Source of the DNA: Alopecurus myosuroides
Lineage: Eukaryota > Streptophyta > Magnoliopsida > Poales > Poaceae
DNA length: 64,000 nucleotides
NCBI GenBank assembly: GCA_028641055.1
Contig: CM054062.1
Location: forward strand, 20,765,639-20,829,638
Direction: 5' to 3'
In this document: piece by piece, positions 47,044 through 58,031 of the stretch
Layout of the letters: each line of letters begins with the position of its first letter
How positions within the stretch are numbered: the first letter of the stretch is position 1
The notes under the pieces: model-generated
What the model saw: only the letters and a program-made list of their open reading frames with translations
Databases searched by the model: none
Told to the model about the DNA's origin: nothing
Translations under genes and position numbers: made by a program

Positions 47044-47146
47044 CTCCCTCTGATCCATATTAATAGGTGCTGAAGTGGATGTATCTAGCAATAAAACATG
47101 TCTAAATACATCCACTTCAGCACCTATTAATATGGATCGGAGGGAG
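47044..47146. mobile_element. Stowaway MITE
   Basis: Near-perfect terminal inverted repeat: CTCCCTCTGATCCATATTAA at the left, its complement ending GGATCGGAGGGAG at the right. TA duplications at 47042-47043 and 47147-47148. 103 bp, typical of grass Stowaway (Tc1/mariner-derived). It lies about 650 bp upstream of MBF1c. Confidence 0.92.
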
Positions 47147-47630
47147 TACCTATTTATGCGACCTCTTTATATTACCCTTACTTGTTTATCCTATTGTCCA
47201 TACTCTGTTAGTAATCTCACCATACTAGAGAAGAGGTTACGGTACCCGTAATCTTGCATGTAGCCAACACTAGGATGGTTGCATTAAATCATGCAAAGCA
47301 GGAAACCAAACGACATGCACAAAATGATCCGTTTTTTAATGCAGACTATCTAACAACATGCACGTCATGGCTGAGAAGTTAGACTTTGCTTAACCAAGAC
47401 ACGCCCGATCTGTCTCTGCCAAACACCCGTTTTGTGTCCTTCTTTACATGTCAACCAAACCCACGTCCGTGATTGTCACGAAATCGAGTGAGTCTGTGAG
47501 CGGTCCGTGACGACCAAGTATGCACTACTGGGCTTTCCGTGGCACCCAAGTTTCTGCAGGCCCATCCATAGCCATATGTTCCCCTCAACTACCTACAATC
47601 AACGGCCCAAACACAAACTGATTCTTTCCC

Positions 47631-47645
47631 AGAACCTTCCAGAAC
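47631..47645 (+). promoter_or_regulatory. Heat-shock element 1 of MBF1c
   Basis: AGAACCTTCCAGAAC: three alternating GAA/TTC/GAA units with 2-bp gaps (47632-47644), a perfect binding site for heat-shock factor trimers. Confidence 0.85.
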
Positions 47646-47666
47646 TCACAAGACGCACACAGATCA

Positions 47667-47681
47667 GGAACCTTCGCGAAC
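47667..47681 (+). promoter_or_regulatory. Heat-shock element 2 of MBF1c
   Basis: GGAACCTTCGCGAAC: again GAA/TTC/GAA with 2-bp gaps (47668-47680). It lies 36 bp downstream of the first element, between it and the TATA box. Confidence 0.85.
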
Positions 47682-47701
47682 CGCCATTTCCCCCGCCCTC
47701 C

Positions 47702-47708
47702 ATATATG
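47702..47708 (+). promoter_or_regulatory. TATA box of MBF1c
   Basis: ATATATG in CCTCCATATATGCC, about 90 bp before the ATG; implies transcription start near 47735. Confidence 0.65.
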
Positions 47709-47793
47709 CCTGCCCTCCCGATTCTCCATTATCACAAAGAATAAAGAGAGCGAAGGAGTAGGGAAAGGGAATACAGAGAGGACAGAGGACACT

Positions 47794-48264
47794 ATGCCGA
47801 CGGGTAGGATGAGCAGCAACATCACGCAGGACTGGGAGCCGGTGGTCCTCCGGCGGACGAAGCCGAAGGCGGCCGACCTCAAGTCCGCGAAGGCGGTGAA
47901 CCAGGCGCTGCGGTCGGGCGCGCCTGTGGAGACGGTGCGGAAGGCGGCGGCGGGGACGAACAAGAAGGCCTCGACGGCGGCCGTGGCGACGCCCGCGCGG
48001 AAGCTTGACGAGATGACGGAGCCGGCGGCGCTGGATCGCGTGGCCGGCGAGGTGCGCTCCGTCATCCAGAAGGCGCGCGTGGCCAAAGGGTGGAGCCAGG
48101 CGGAGCTGGCCAAGCGCATCAACGAGCGCGCGCAGGTGGTGCAGGAGTACGAGAGCGGCAAGGCCGTCCCCGTCCAGGCCGTGCTCGCCAAGATGGAGCG
48201 CGCACTCGAGGTCAAGCTCCGCGGCAAGGCGGTCGGGGCGCCCGCGCCCGCCGGATCCAAGTGA
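47794..48264 (+). CDS. MBF1C: Multiprotein bridging factor 1c (MBF1c)
   Basis: 156-residue transcriptional coactivator that bridges TBP and DNA-bound regulators in the nucleus; in plants the c type is induced by heat and supports thermotolerance. The N-terminal MBF1 domain covers residues about 11-75 (TQDWEPVVLRRTKPKAADLK; AVNQALRSGAPVETVRK). A Cro/C1-type helix-turn-helix covers about 91-144 (KGWSQAELAKRINERAQVVQ; EYESGKAVPVQAVLAKMERA). Length and the single uninterrupted exon fit MBF1c. The start MPTGRMSSNITQDW matches the family. Two perfect heat-shock elements and a TATA box precede it, and AATAAA follows at 48405. GC-rich third positions are typical of grass genes. It looks intact and is the only clear host gene here. 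Confidence 0.97.
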   Translation: MPTGRMSSNITQDWEPVVLRRTKPKAADLKSAKAVNQALRSGAPVETVRKAAAGTNKKASTAAVATPARKLDEMTEPAALDRVAGEVRSVIQKARVAKGWSQAELAKRINERAQVVQEYESGKAVPVQAVLAKMERALEVKLRGKAVGAPAPAGSK

Positions 48265-48404
48265 CCTTTTGTTGGGAGCATGTAGACTTCTTCCTTAATT
48301 TGACCCGTGGATTGGTAGAAACAAATCTGTACATGCTCCAGAGTCGTTCTGTGGAATATTGGGATGTAAAATCATGTGAACCGATTTCTGGAAACTCTGT
48401 TCGT

Positions 48405-48410
48405 AATAAA
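48405..48410 (+). terminator. Poly(A) signal of MBF1c
   Basis: AATAAA about 140 bp after the stop codon. Confidence 0.55.
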
Positions 48411-48785
48411 TTTCTGGAAACTCCCTGTTGTGCAAACTTATACTGAATCCTAATGTGAGGTGGACGGTACTCGTTTGTCCTCAGATTCTACCCTCTCCTG
48501 CTGAATTCTTGTGTTGGCGATGAGATTGTGCAAATGATTCTACTATATGCCTACAAGGTTAATCCTGTTCTGGCCTGTGTTAATTGCAGGGCTCGACCCG
48601 TGAATCGGTGAATTGTGTGGCACTAATATATGCCCTAAACTTCTATCTTGGATCTGTGGCTCATTCAGCGTGTAGAGTCTGTTTGGGTAACCTTTGTTTG
48701 GCCACTTAACCTGACTCGTGAATCGGTGGTTCTGTGGATCCGAGGAAGATTTATCCTTCATTCATAGCGGCAGGGCAGGTAATGC
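48411..48785. other. Intergenic sequence downstream of MBF1c
   Basis: No gene or clear repeat. ACC/GTGAATCGGTG-type words recur near 48600 and 48718 (CGTGAATCGGTG twice), a short local duplication. Confidence 0.4.
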
Positions 48786-48950
48786 TTAGGGCATCCCCGG
48801 TCGCTGCGTCCCTCCAGGGCCCAAAACGCCGTCGTTTTGGCCTGTCGCGGCGCCAAACGGCGCTATTCTGGAACCGGGGGGCAGTGTTCCCAGTCGCTCC
48901 CGAGACCAAATTTCGGCCCAAACAAACGCAATTTGAAAAACTAGGCGAAT

Positions 48951-48956
48951 TTTATT
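48951..48956 (-). terminator. Poly(A) signal for the ORF in element J
   Basis: Minus strand AATAAA, about 75 bp past the ORF stop and inside the transposon. Confidence 0.5.
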
Positions 48957-49029
48957 GATTTAGCGAAGTGCGTACATATTCGGCGGAAATTTAAACTAAA
49001 CATTCGACGGAAATTTAAACTAAACTACC

Positions 49030-49668
49030 CTAGGCATCGTCGTCTTCATCGGCGTCCTCCTCGCGGCCCCCCTTCGCCACCAGCTGGTTGGAGGGACCAG
49101 CTTCTCCCTCCCTCGCCGCGGCGAGCCAGCGTTGCTCCGCCCGCTCCGCTCGGCCTTGCACCCGCAGCCGGTGCAGCTGCGCCTCCTCGGAGGGCGGACG
49201 GTTGCGCCGCTCGCTCTGCACCGCCACCTGCCGCCGGTCGGCCTCGTACAGCGCGATGATGCCTTGCTGCCCGGCCGACGCAGCGTTCTCGGCCAGCTGT
49301 CGGCGCACCTCTCGCGCCGCCTCTTCCCTCTGGTGCGTCTCCAGAGAGGCCCGAATGGCGGCAGCCTCCGCCGCCTCCGCCGCCTGCTCGACGACGCCGC
49401 GAACCTGGCGGTACGCGCCCTCGTTCTGCGCGGTCTCGATGGAGTACAGAGCGGCGTGCTGCTCCGGCCATATGGGTTGCCTCCTCCGCTCCCTCCTCCA
49501 ACGACGGGCAGCCCGCCGGGCAGCCTGCGCCGCTTCCTGCTCGGGTGGCACCTCGTTCTGGACAGGCGGCTGCTCGGGCGCCGCCTCTTGCTGCTCCGGC
49601 GTCACTTGATGCGCTAGCTGCAGCTCGTCGTCGTCGCTCTCGGGCCACGCGTCCCAGAGACGGTCCAT
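49030..49668 (-). CDS. Unknown Ala/Glu/Arg-rich protein carried by element J
   Basis: 212 codons with no interruption, starting MDRLWDAWPESDDDELQLAH in a good context (AAAAAGATGG). A TATA box lies about 110 bp upstream and a poly(A) signal about 75 bp downstream. Features: acidic start, Q/P/E-rich residues 22-48, a basic cluster 51-63 (RRAARRWRRERRR; possible nuclear signal or nucleic-acid contact), a predicted coiled-coil Ala/Glu/Arg stretch about 80-190, and an acidic C-terminus (EEDADEDDDA). I recognise no domain; it is not a DDE transposase and shows no clear Myb motif. The overlapping minus-strand frame at 49046-49648 is a shadow. It may be an accessory or captured protein. Confidence 0.55.
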   Translation of the reverse strand: MDRLWDAWPESDDDELQLAHQVTPEQQEAAPEQPPVQNEVPPEQEAAQAARRAARRWRRERRRQPIWPEQHAALYSIETAQNEGAYRQVRGVVEQAAEAAEAAAIRASLETHQREEAAREVRRQLAENAASAGQQGIIALYEADRRQVAVQSERRNRPPSEEAQLHRLRVQGRAERAEQRWLAAAREGEAGPSNQLVAKGGREEDADEDDDA

Positions 49669-49777
49669 CTTTTTGCGGCGAGGATGGGGAAGAACGGCGA
49701 GGAGGAGGCGAGAATGGAGAAGAACGGCGAGGAGGAGGAGGAGGCGAGAATGGGCGGACGGAGAGGGGCGGGCACCC

Positions 49778-49785
49778 TTTTTATA
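49778..49785 (-). promoter_or_regulatory. TATA box of the ORF in element J
   Basis: Minus strand TATAAAAA within GCTATAAAAAGGG, 110 bp upstream of the ATG. Confidence 0.65.
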
Positions 49786-50138
49786 GCCTGGCGAGCCAGT
49801 CGCCGAGCCGCGCGTGTCACCGCTGCCGCCCCGCCATTAATCCGGCAGCCTTTGACTGGGGCGCATGCACTGGGCGGCCGCCACGCCATAAACGACGGCA
49901 GCCTTTGACGGCGCGGGCGCCGAGAAGAAGGTCACGAGCGGTGGATTCTGTTCCCGCGCTTTTCGCGTCGCTGACAGAGCTGCCCCACGCGCGCGGCCGC
50001 GCGGTTTCGCCCCCCCAGGCCGAACCCAGCGGGCTGGGTTTGGCCTGGGTGCCGCGGAGAAACGACGCTATTCGCCGCTTCCGCCGCGAAAAAGGCCCCC
50101 TGGGGGGGCTCTGGGGGGGACGGCTGGAGATGCCCTTA

Positions 50139-51881
50139 CAAGCAGGACCTCAAAGAAGAAAGAAATTACTTCCAGGCCCTTATATTCTAGACAGGAATTC
50201 CAAAGAAAAAGGAAAAAAGCAATCGGGTCAAAAAAACAAAACAATCGGGTCTTGACCACCACCAACGTATAGACCCACAAGTGTAGTGGATCGATAGTAA
50301 CTGTTTCAATAAATAAGAGTGTCAAATCCAACGAGAAGCAGAAGTTATTGATAAATAGTTTCAAGTAAGGTTTCACCGTAAAAACTAGAAAACAAGTGTT
50401 TAGTGATTTTTGTAATAGTAACAAATTAATAACAAATAAATAATAAAGAAAGTAAATAGTTGCTTCAAACAGCCTAATCCTTTTTAGCGCAAAAGACAAG
50501 CCGATAGTACTTTTTATAAAGGCTAAAACGTTCCCGAGAACACACGGGAAATTTCGTCTAGTTTTTCTTACAGGAAACAGTAGGTCAAAAAACCACACAT
50601 TAATTTTTATTTATTTATTTATGCACAAAGAACACACCACTTGTACAAAATTACATGGAAATTAGGGTAAACTACCTAACCAGACTCTACAGCCTCCTCA
50701 GCATGAGGTTTCGTCTAGTTATTTTCATCACACGTCGTCGATTAATTTTTATCATTTTAGTAAGTGCTACGTGGGTAGACCTATGCTAGTGCACCGTTCT
50801 ATCCCAGACTAATGCACATTTACGAATACACTACTTGCAAGTGTCTGCAAATACTAGAAAATAATTAAGAAATAAATCTAACTGTATCAATAAACTCGTG
50901 GTATCTACTCTCTTATGTGAAATATTGCAAGCTGGGGTTTAGGTTTATGTCACTCCGACAACCCAACACAAGAGATCCAACACATAATGCATTCCTTTAG
51001 GCCCTTAAAAGGTGAAGTGCTATGGAGTCGACATTCACATAACACCACTAGAGAAATAACAACATAACTTAAATATCAAGCCGGTAAATATTACTTAAGG
51101 AAACTTGACTACTAACAAGTAGATTTCTCCCATGTCGTCAAGAACTAAATGATATATCACAACACATCATACGGTACATGATAAGAGGTGATAAATGGAA
51201 GGATAACACTCTGGTCATAAATTGCAAACACCGATAAATCTCATAAGCATCAACTACACACAAATAATTCACACCGGGAGAGATCCAGTGGATAACAACG
51301 ATATAAAACCCTAATTGTTACAATGGGATGAAGGCAGATGGTGAGGATGATGGTGCTGATGGTGAGGATGATGACGATGATGATCTTGATGATGACCGGT
51401 GCGATGACGGTGATGGTGGTGACGTTTCCCCCCCTCAGGGAGGGAATTTCCCCGGAGGAATCTCCCCGCCAGGAAGGTGTTTTCTTCTCTGTGTTGTTTC
51501 CGTCGCGAAGAGGCGGAAAAAATTCTACGGAGTGCCTTCTAGATTTTTTTAGGTCACAGGGGGCAAGTACCCCGAAGTAGGGCCGGAGGGGGGGCCTAAG
51601 GCCCCACCGCGCTTGTGTGTCCCTGGATCCTTTCGGGCTCCCCTGGTGATTTATGACAAAACCTCGTTTTCTGTTTTTTCTCCATTTTTTTCTGACGTCT
51701 AGAAAATATCTTTCTGACAGGTGATTTTTTCAGTTATTTTCTGACTCTAATGAATAATTCCGTAAAACTGTAGATCACAGAGAAAATAACGAAATAACAT
51801 AAGTATAGTGCTCTAATAGGGAAAATATCAATGAATACGGGAAAATATCATATAAAATAGTGGTGCAAAAAGGACATATCA
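50139..51881 (-). repeat. LTR-like repeat in minus orientation (left edge unknown)
   Basis: The right end GGACATATCA read on the minus strand starts TGATATGTCC, a start typical of large Triticeae gypsy LTRs. Sequence near 50250 (GTATAGACCCACAAGTGTAG) is of a kind common in such elements. No coding. The left limit and element type cannot be fixed from this window. Confidence 0.45.
51330..51420 (+). repeat. GAT/GGT trinucleotide-rich tract
   Basis: Imperfect array of GATGGTGAGGATGATGGTGC-like units over about 90 bp. Confidence 0.7.
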
Positions 51882-52700
51882 AGCCTCGTTACCGCAGCCT
51901 ACGCATGTTGCGAAGGCTGAAGATCATCGCTCTCGGAGAAAGAAGAACTCTTGAAGCAGGTCGCATTGAGGTGCGGAAAGACCCCTTTGGCCTTGGATAG
52001 AGGTAGCGCATCTCGCAGTCGCTGGGTAGCATCCACGCCTAAAGCTCCGAGAGGCGCAGTCCAGCACCCGTCCAAGGGGAGGCCATCCCTCCCTCCTCCA
52101 CACCACCACCTCGGTGCCCAATAGAACTGGACTTGACAGTCAACAAAGCCACAACAAACATCGGCTCCCATAACTAGTAGCCAATCTTCGATCTTATTAA
52201 GGAAAGGGGATGCGGAGCCCTCACCTTTCGCGCCCGACTTTGACCACCAGAGCACCAAAAGAAGGAGAGCGCGCGTTACCGTCCCGCGGATGCGGCTCAG
52301 GGGAACCAGCAGGCGAATCCTCCATGGAATAACACCATTCTACACGTCGTCACCCACATAAACGAAAGTAAACCTAGACTAGTAACTAAATTACTACTGC
52401 ATAGAGGGGCCGGCACCCTAGTACATCTCCACACCAGCCAGCGTGAGCTCCAACGGTGAGAGCGGCCAGATCTTGGAGGATTCTCCAGTTGACTCTCAAG
52501 GGGAGAAATGAGGAGACGAGATGAGAAAGGGGCGATAGGAAAAATGTGTGTGGTTGATACTGAATCATGAGGTTGACATTAATTTGTCGTGTGATTATAC
52601 ATCGTGCTAAAATATGTGATCGTGCAACAAATATTTTTTTAACTAGGCTTGATACTTTGTCTGCGTGTACTATTTTACATCGAGGACCTACCATCCAAAA
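51882..52700. other. Unassigned sequence
   Basis: No gene supported. An open minus-strand frame (52258-51899) is Trp/Gly-rich with no recognised domain; it could be part of the flanking repeat. Confidence 0.3.
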
Positions 52701-53264
52701 CAATTAGATCTAGGTTGTCACAAGTTATCAAAAGGATCTTGTAACAAAAATAAGAAACATTTAGGTCTCTGGTCATCTCCACCGCATCTACTCGACCGCT
52801 GCCAAATTTTAAAAAATTACTCTACGTATTCCGCCAAGATCACTATGCAGATAATGAGGCATGCCCATACATGCGAGGATCAGGATAATGACTCACCGGG
52901 AAGCAGTTTCGATGTAGTTGTAGAATAGATATGAACAATTGTAGATCCTCACAATTAGGCCTAGTTGCAAAGATGTCGCTAAGTCTTCCCTCGTCAAGGA
53001 TCACACGTGTAATCCCTCTTATGGTGTTCACGTGTACTCTTGTGTCAACCCGCCAGCGCTTCGCCGTCCAGGATTCGGCACCGACGAAGAGAGACAACCT
53101 TCTGGCATTGCTAATTGGTATCTCTAGTCAACAGTGGTTAGAGCTATTATGAATTTAGGAAGTCCTCAACACATGAGAGAGAAAACTAACTAGAGCTAGA
53201 TCTAATCGGGAGAGTATAACTCAAAAACCCGATTAGAAGAGGCTCTAGTTCAAATAGAAATGTT

Positions 53265-53329
53265 TCTAATTAGAGGCTCTAATTTAACTAGTTTTTCTCT
53301 AATTAGACCTCTAATTAGAGGCTCTAATT
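53265..53329. repeat. 20-bp direct repeats with internal palindrome
   Basis: TCTAATTAGAGGCTCTAATT at 53265-53284 and 53310-53329. Each contains the palindrome CTAATTAG, and partial copies flank them (53223-53360). Confidence 0.75.
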
Positions 53330-53549
53330 ATATAAAGGCTCTCTAATTAGATATCTAATTCTATGAGAGAGAAGACCAAAAGGCTCAATTGATGTGTCCT
53401 CCAAAGAGGAGGGAATGGGGATTATATAGTGGGAGCAAGGAGGGACCTGCCATGGGGGGAGGTCGGTTTCCCCCTCCCCTCCCTTAGCCGCACCACCCCT
53501 CCTAGAGGAACTCGGATTGGACTCCCAAGTGGAGTCCGATCCCCCTCCT

Positions 53550-53578
53550 TTTTTTCTTTTTCTTTTTCTTTTTCTTTT
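53550..53578. repeat. (CTTTTT)n microsatellite
   Basis: About four CTTTTT units. Confidence 0.8.
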
Positions 53579-54719
53579 CCCACTCATTTATTTCTCAAAT
53601 AAATTTTGGAAAATTCCTACAAAAATATTATGCACTTTTTGAGACCATGGGCCCCACCCGGCATTTCCTAAGATTAGATTTTCCCCATAAGAGGAAATCT
53701 TCCCCCCTCCCACACTTCTTCCATATAAGGAAAGTCCCCCGGAACTCTTCCGGTAACCCGTTACCTGTATAGATAAAATTATCGATATTATCTAATGATG
53801 TTAGAAACACATTTGTAACACCCCGAGATATCTCATGTCCTTTTAACTTCGCATATAAATTCTTCCTAACACCGGTATAATTTCTCTCTTATAGTAACTT
53901 CCCTGAAACCACTCCAATTGACACTGGATTTGTTTCTATGATATCGTAACGATGTTGAACATTCATAAAACCTATAATATCATATTATTTCTCTCCATAA
54001 AAGTTGGCACGACTCAAGCATTTGACCCGTAAAGGCTCGATAAGACACAATCATGTTCGGGCACTTACCGAACAATAACCAACATCGGGACCGTGGACGC
54101 CCATGATTGGCTCTTGTGTGTTCCCAAAGAATGAGGGAACCTTATAAGTTACTCATTACACTTATTCCCATAACTTCATGATATCAGCGATATAATGAGG
54201 TTAGACAATGTGATCTAGTATGATCAAACTCTTTGATCATAATACATATTACTCGTTTACTGATATTGTTCTCTTTTCTCATCCATATCCCCGATGACCC
54301 TGTGATATATCACATTGTGTATGGCCAGACGATATTTCATTAGTGATACTGAGAGGGCCCAAAGAATGTATATCTCTATCATGTAGAGGAGTTAAGTACT
54401 AGTCTTGAACGATCTCAGGTCCATTACAGTTTCTAGGTCATACCTAGACATCACCGTTATAGTCCCCAGTTACGGCAAGACGGGTGATGATATCCAAAGT
54501 ATAAATTTAGATCATGCGGTCACTAGATATTCTCATAGTATAGGAATTACAGTCAATGTTAACTTCATACGCATTTGCTAAAATACATAATGATTGTTTA
54601 GTCTCTTTTAGCAATTACATACACTTGGGTCAATTCAGTACTATTGTTAGCCTAACAATAAACTCTTATATTTTGCTAGAATCTCTTCTAGGTCCATGAG
54701 CAGGAAAATATGATCACCT

Positions 54720-55304
54720 CACAAACCATAAGTTAATCTTAGAAAAAAAATTCCGTCGACTCCCGAGTCATAGGGTATCAGACACTTAGAATCATGAAAA
54801 GATCTGAGTCCTCCATGGTGCCGAGAAGACACTCTGGGGCTACTGACGTAGGGATACTTCCCGAGTCCTCCAGATGGGACTACGGGGTCCTGATTCATAT
54901 GGAAACCCAATAAGAAGAACCATCATCTATCTTCTACAAGCCCTAGTTGGAGTTCAACTACACTTCAACGTGCGACACAAGGCACAAGATACAACCGACA
55001 TGTCCATAGTTTGTAACACCGGGTACGGAATCGAGACCCATCCTCCTATAAAAAGGCTGGGAGAACCCCATTGGTAGGGTTTCTATTATTCCACCCACCG
55101 TAGCCTTTGAGCTGCGTGATATCCAATCTCTCCATTGCAGCCATTGTAGCACTTGTTGTAATCATCATCAATACAATACAGACAAGCGGGAGTAAGGGTT
55201 TTACCTCTACGAGGGCCCCGAACCTGGGTAAAACGTGCCTCCCTATTAATCATCGAGTCTACCAACGCGCAACCGTCTCCTATCCTCAAACCCCCAGTAC
55301 AACA
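54720..55304 (+). mobile_element. Element M: 3' LTR of a gypsy element with a short internal tail
   Basis: CTCTGGGGCTAC (about 54832-54843) is a polypurine tract before the LTR start TGACGTAGGG at 54844. TATA-like CTATAAAAAGG near 55045 and the U5 motif GAGGGCCCCGAACCTGGGTA at 55211-55230 follow. The proposed end is ACAACA at 55304. No 5' part is visible. Confidence 0.6.
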
Positions 55305-55463
55305 CTCAGGGATATCTCGATATAGGGAACCAAAACCTTGTAACCTTCAAGTAAATAAAGATCATACAAATAGGAGTAGGGGTTTTAACTCCACGAGGGC
55401 CCTGAACTTGTATAAATTGGGCCCCTTCTCCTTGTTAGCCGTCGAGTGCACGAGCGCGCATCT
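55305..55463 (+). repeat. Second U5-like LTR fragment
   Basis: Diverged copy of the M/G U5 region; CGAGGGCCCTGAACTTGTA near 55394-55412 matches the motif with few changes. Confidence 0.5.
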
Positions 55464-56436
55464 GAAAGTGCACTATGGTTAACTAGAGGGGGGGTGAATA
55501 GGTTGACTACCAATTTTTCTTCTTTCGTTTTTAGTTTGGGATAAACAGATAATACAAGGTTCTCTAGATGTGCACCTAGGTGAGCAACCTATGTGATACA
55601 CAACAAAAGTAAAACGAAAGGTAACAAGATAAACCACAAGTGCAAACAAGGAGACAAGGATATGTTTCCTGCAGTTCTTTCTCAAAGAGAAGTACATCTA
55701 CGTTGGAGAGGTGGGAAGCCACCTAAGTACTCCTCAACAGCACGATGTACACACCTTATTCTCCTTGAGCTTCTCCGGCGAGTGAGATTCTCGTTTCCAT
55801 TATGAAGTCGACTTGAAGGCGTTGACCAAACCTTTACACAAGTTTGAGGACACTCCACAAGATGGATGGAGGCTCTCAAACAATCTGAAGCTTCTTTGCA
55901 ACAAGGTGGAAGCTCCAAGCACGAGATCTACTTAGGTTTCTAGGCCTCAAGTAGGATTCTAGATCTACTAGGATATGGTGGATGGATTTACAATTCCTTT
56001 GGTGGAATCACGGATCTAGGTCTCCTCTAGCTCTCCACAAAGTTATGAAGTGATTGGATGGTTGGAGAGGAAGATGTAGGAGGTTGAAGCTCGCATTAAT
56101 GGCTAATAGAGAGAGAGTGTGTGTGTGTGTGTGTGAAGCCTAGCATTTAAGAGGTAGGAGAAGGGCTTTAAATACCCCTTCCCCAAATCTAGCCGTTGGA
56201 CAGATCCACGTAGCACCGGAGGTACCTCTGTTTCCACCGGTACCACCGGTGGTCTTCTTATCTGGAGCTTCCGTGGCTCCCTTTCCCTTAGCAGATTCTC
56301 CTGGCCCGGAGGTACCGCCCACCGATACTACCGGTGGGTTCTGCCCTCGCCTCCACGATATGGCACCTGGACGTGATTTTAGCGGAACCACCACCGGTAG
56401 CACCACCGGTGGCAATCACCTGCTGTAGGCATGTTG
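55464..56436. repeat. Unassigned repeat-like segment
   Basis: Begins TGAAAGTGCACTATGG with CTAGAGGGGGGGTGAATAGG nearby, a start seen in grass LTRs, and runs up to element K. Holds a (GA)n(GT)n microsatellite at about 56107-56135 and ACCACCGGT-type words repeated at 56238-56412. No gene supported. Confidence 0.4.
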
Positions 56437-56441
56437 ACGGG

Positions 56442-58021
56442 TGATATGTCATAAACGTATCCTTAATTTGATGTTCCATGTTGTTTTCATGTTGTTTCCT
56501 ACATGTTTTCTATACACTTTATGTTATTTTTATCGATTTTCCGGACTAACCTATTGACAAGATGCCACAAAGCCAGTTCCCTGTTTTCTGTTGTTTTTAG
56601 TTTCAGAAAAGTTGTTCTGGAAATATTCTCGGAATTGGAAAATTCGAAGCCCAGATTTCTTAGAATTCCCGAAGGTTCCACGGAGTTCCAAAGAGGCCCC
56701 AAGGGGGGCCACACCATAGGCCCCCCCGCGCCGCGCCTGGGGGTGGTGTGGGCCCCTCGGGCATCCACCTCCATCGCCCTTTCACCTATATAATCCCCCC
56801 TCCGATACGTGAACCCTAAAAATATGCCACTTTTACCGAGAAACACCCGAGGCCGCCGTCATCGTCATCCCAAGAACGGGAGGGTTCAGGAGCTCTCCCC
56901 GACACCCTGCCGGGAGGGGAATTCATCGCCGGAGGGGTCTACACCACCATGCCCTCCTCCGAAGTGATGCGTGAGTAGTTCATCCCTGGACTACGGGTCC
57001 ATAGCAGTAGCTTGATGGTTGTCTTCTCCACTTTGTACCTCATGTTTAGATCTCGTGAGCTGCCCTACATGATCGAGATCATCTTTATGTAATGCTACAT
57101 GTTGTGTTTGCTAGGATCTGATGAATGTTGAATGATATGTCTTCTGATTATCAATCTATCATGTTATCTTCATGCATATGTTATTTGTGATCTTGCATGC
57201 TCTCCGTTATTAGTAGATGCTCTGGCCAAGTAGATGCTAGTAACTCCAAGAGGGAGTATTTATGCTTGATAATGGGTTCATGCCTCCTTTGCATCTGTGC
57301 TCGAATGACAGAAACGTGACGGATGGAGGATGTGTTGTTTCCATTAGGGAGAAAACAATGGTGTTTACTTAGTTTACATTGTTTACATTACACACTTTGC
57401 TTACTGCGATAATCTGTTTCTTGCAACTTAATACCCAACGTTTGTTCAGATGATATTCAGAGGGTGGATTATTAGTCATAGAGGCAGTTGGATGACAGTC
57501 TATGTATTTTGTTGTAATGCCCGCATGAATCACATAGTAATCTTTATGTCTTGCATATGCACTACGGTGCAGCCTTCATTTCTGTCAATTGCCCAACTGT
57601 AATTTGTTCACCACACATGTTATTTATCTTTCACGGAGAGACACCACTATTGAACTGTGGACCCCGGCCGATTTTCTCATATTGATAATACACATACTGC
57701 TTCCACTGTTTTCACACCGCTGCTACTATTTTCATATTGTTTTCCACACCATACATTTAACCTCTTTGTTATCAGCAAAACCGGTGAGATCGAAAACCTC
57801 ACTGCTTCGTTGGGCAAAGTGAATTGTTTATGTTGTGTAGGTTCCACGTTGCTGCTGAACCGGTAGTGCGCCCTGCCATCTCAGCTGCATCAACCTTCTG
57901 AAGTTACTCCTTCCTCCTACTAGTCGATTCAACCTTGGTTTCTTTCTGAGGGAACACTGCTGCTGTGCTCATCATACCTTCCTCTTGGGGTTTCCCAACA
58001 AGTGCAAGACCTGCACCATCA
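56442..58021 (+). repeat. 5' LTR of element K
   Basis: 1580 bp, TGATATGTCATAAACG to CTGCACCATCA. Same LTR group as D, F and I; TATA-like CTATATAATCC near 56785. Confidence 0.85.
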
Positions 58022-58031
58022 AGCTATTTTC

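Larger units (their letters stand above)
48789..50135 (-). mobile_element. Element J: PIF/Harbinger-like DNA transposon with an unknown ORF
   Basis: Terminal inverted repeats GGGCATCCCCGGTCG (left) and GGGCATCTCCAGCCG (right, inverted), 12 of 15 bases matching. The 3-bp duplication TTA (48786-48788, 50136-50138) is the PIF/Harbinger type. AAACGRCGCTATTC occurs just inside both ends in direct orientation (48855-48868, 50060-50073). It carries one ORF (49030-49668, minus), no DDE transposase, so it is non-autonomous or encodes only an accessory protein. Very GC-rich. Lies 520 bp downstream of MBF1c. Confidence 0.75.
52701..54719 (-). repeat. Probable LTR-type repeat with minus-strand TATA box
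   Basis: No coding. The minus strand reads CTATATAATCCCC at about 53425-53413, like LTR promoters, with a long AT-rich U3-like block to the right. A palindromic TGTTAGGCTAACA near 54646-54658 could be the LTR start. Boundaries and family not established. Confidence 0.35.

Noticed and set aside
47794..48446. Alternative overlapping frame 48090-48446 in MBF1c
   Set aside because: Shadow frame with Arg/Gly-rich composition; the MBF1c frame is conserved and complete.
49088..49617. Long plus-strand frames over element J
   Set aside because: Compositional shadows of the GC-rich minus-strand ORF; Cys/Ala/Leu-rich with no promoter.
51899..52258. 119-residue minus-strand frame
   Set aside because: No domain, poor context and repeat surroundings; likely chance.
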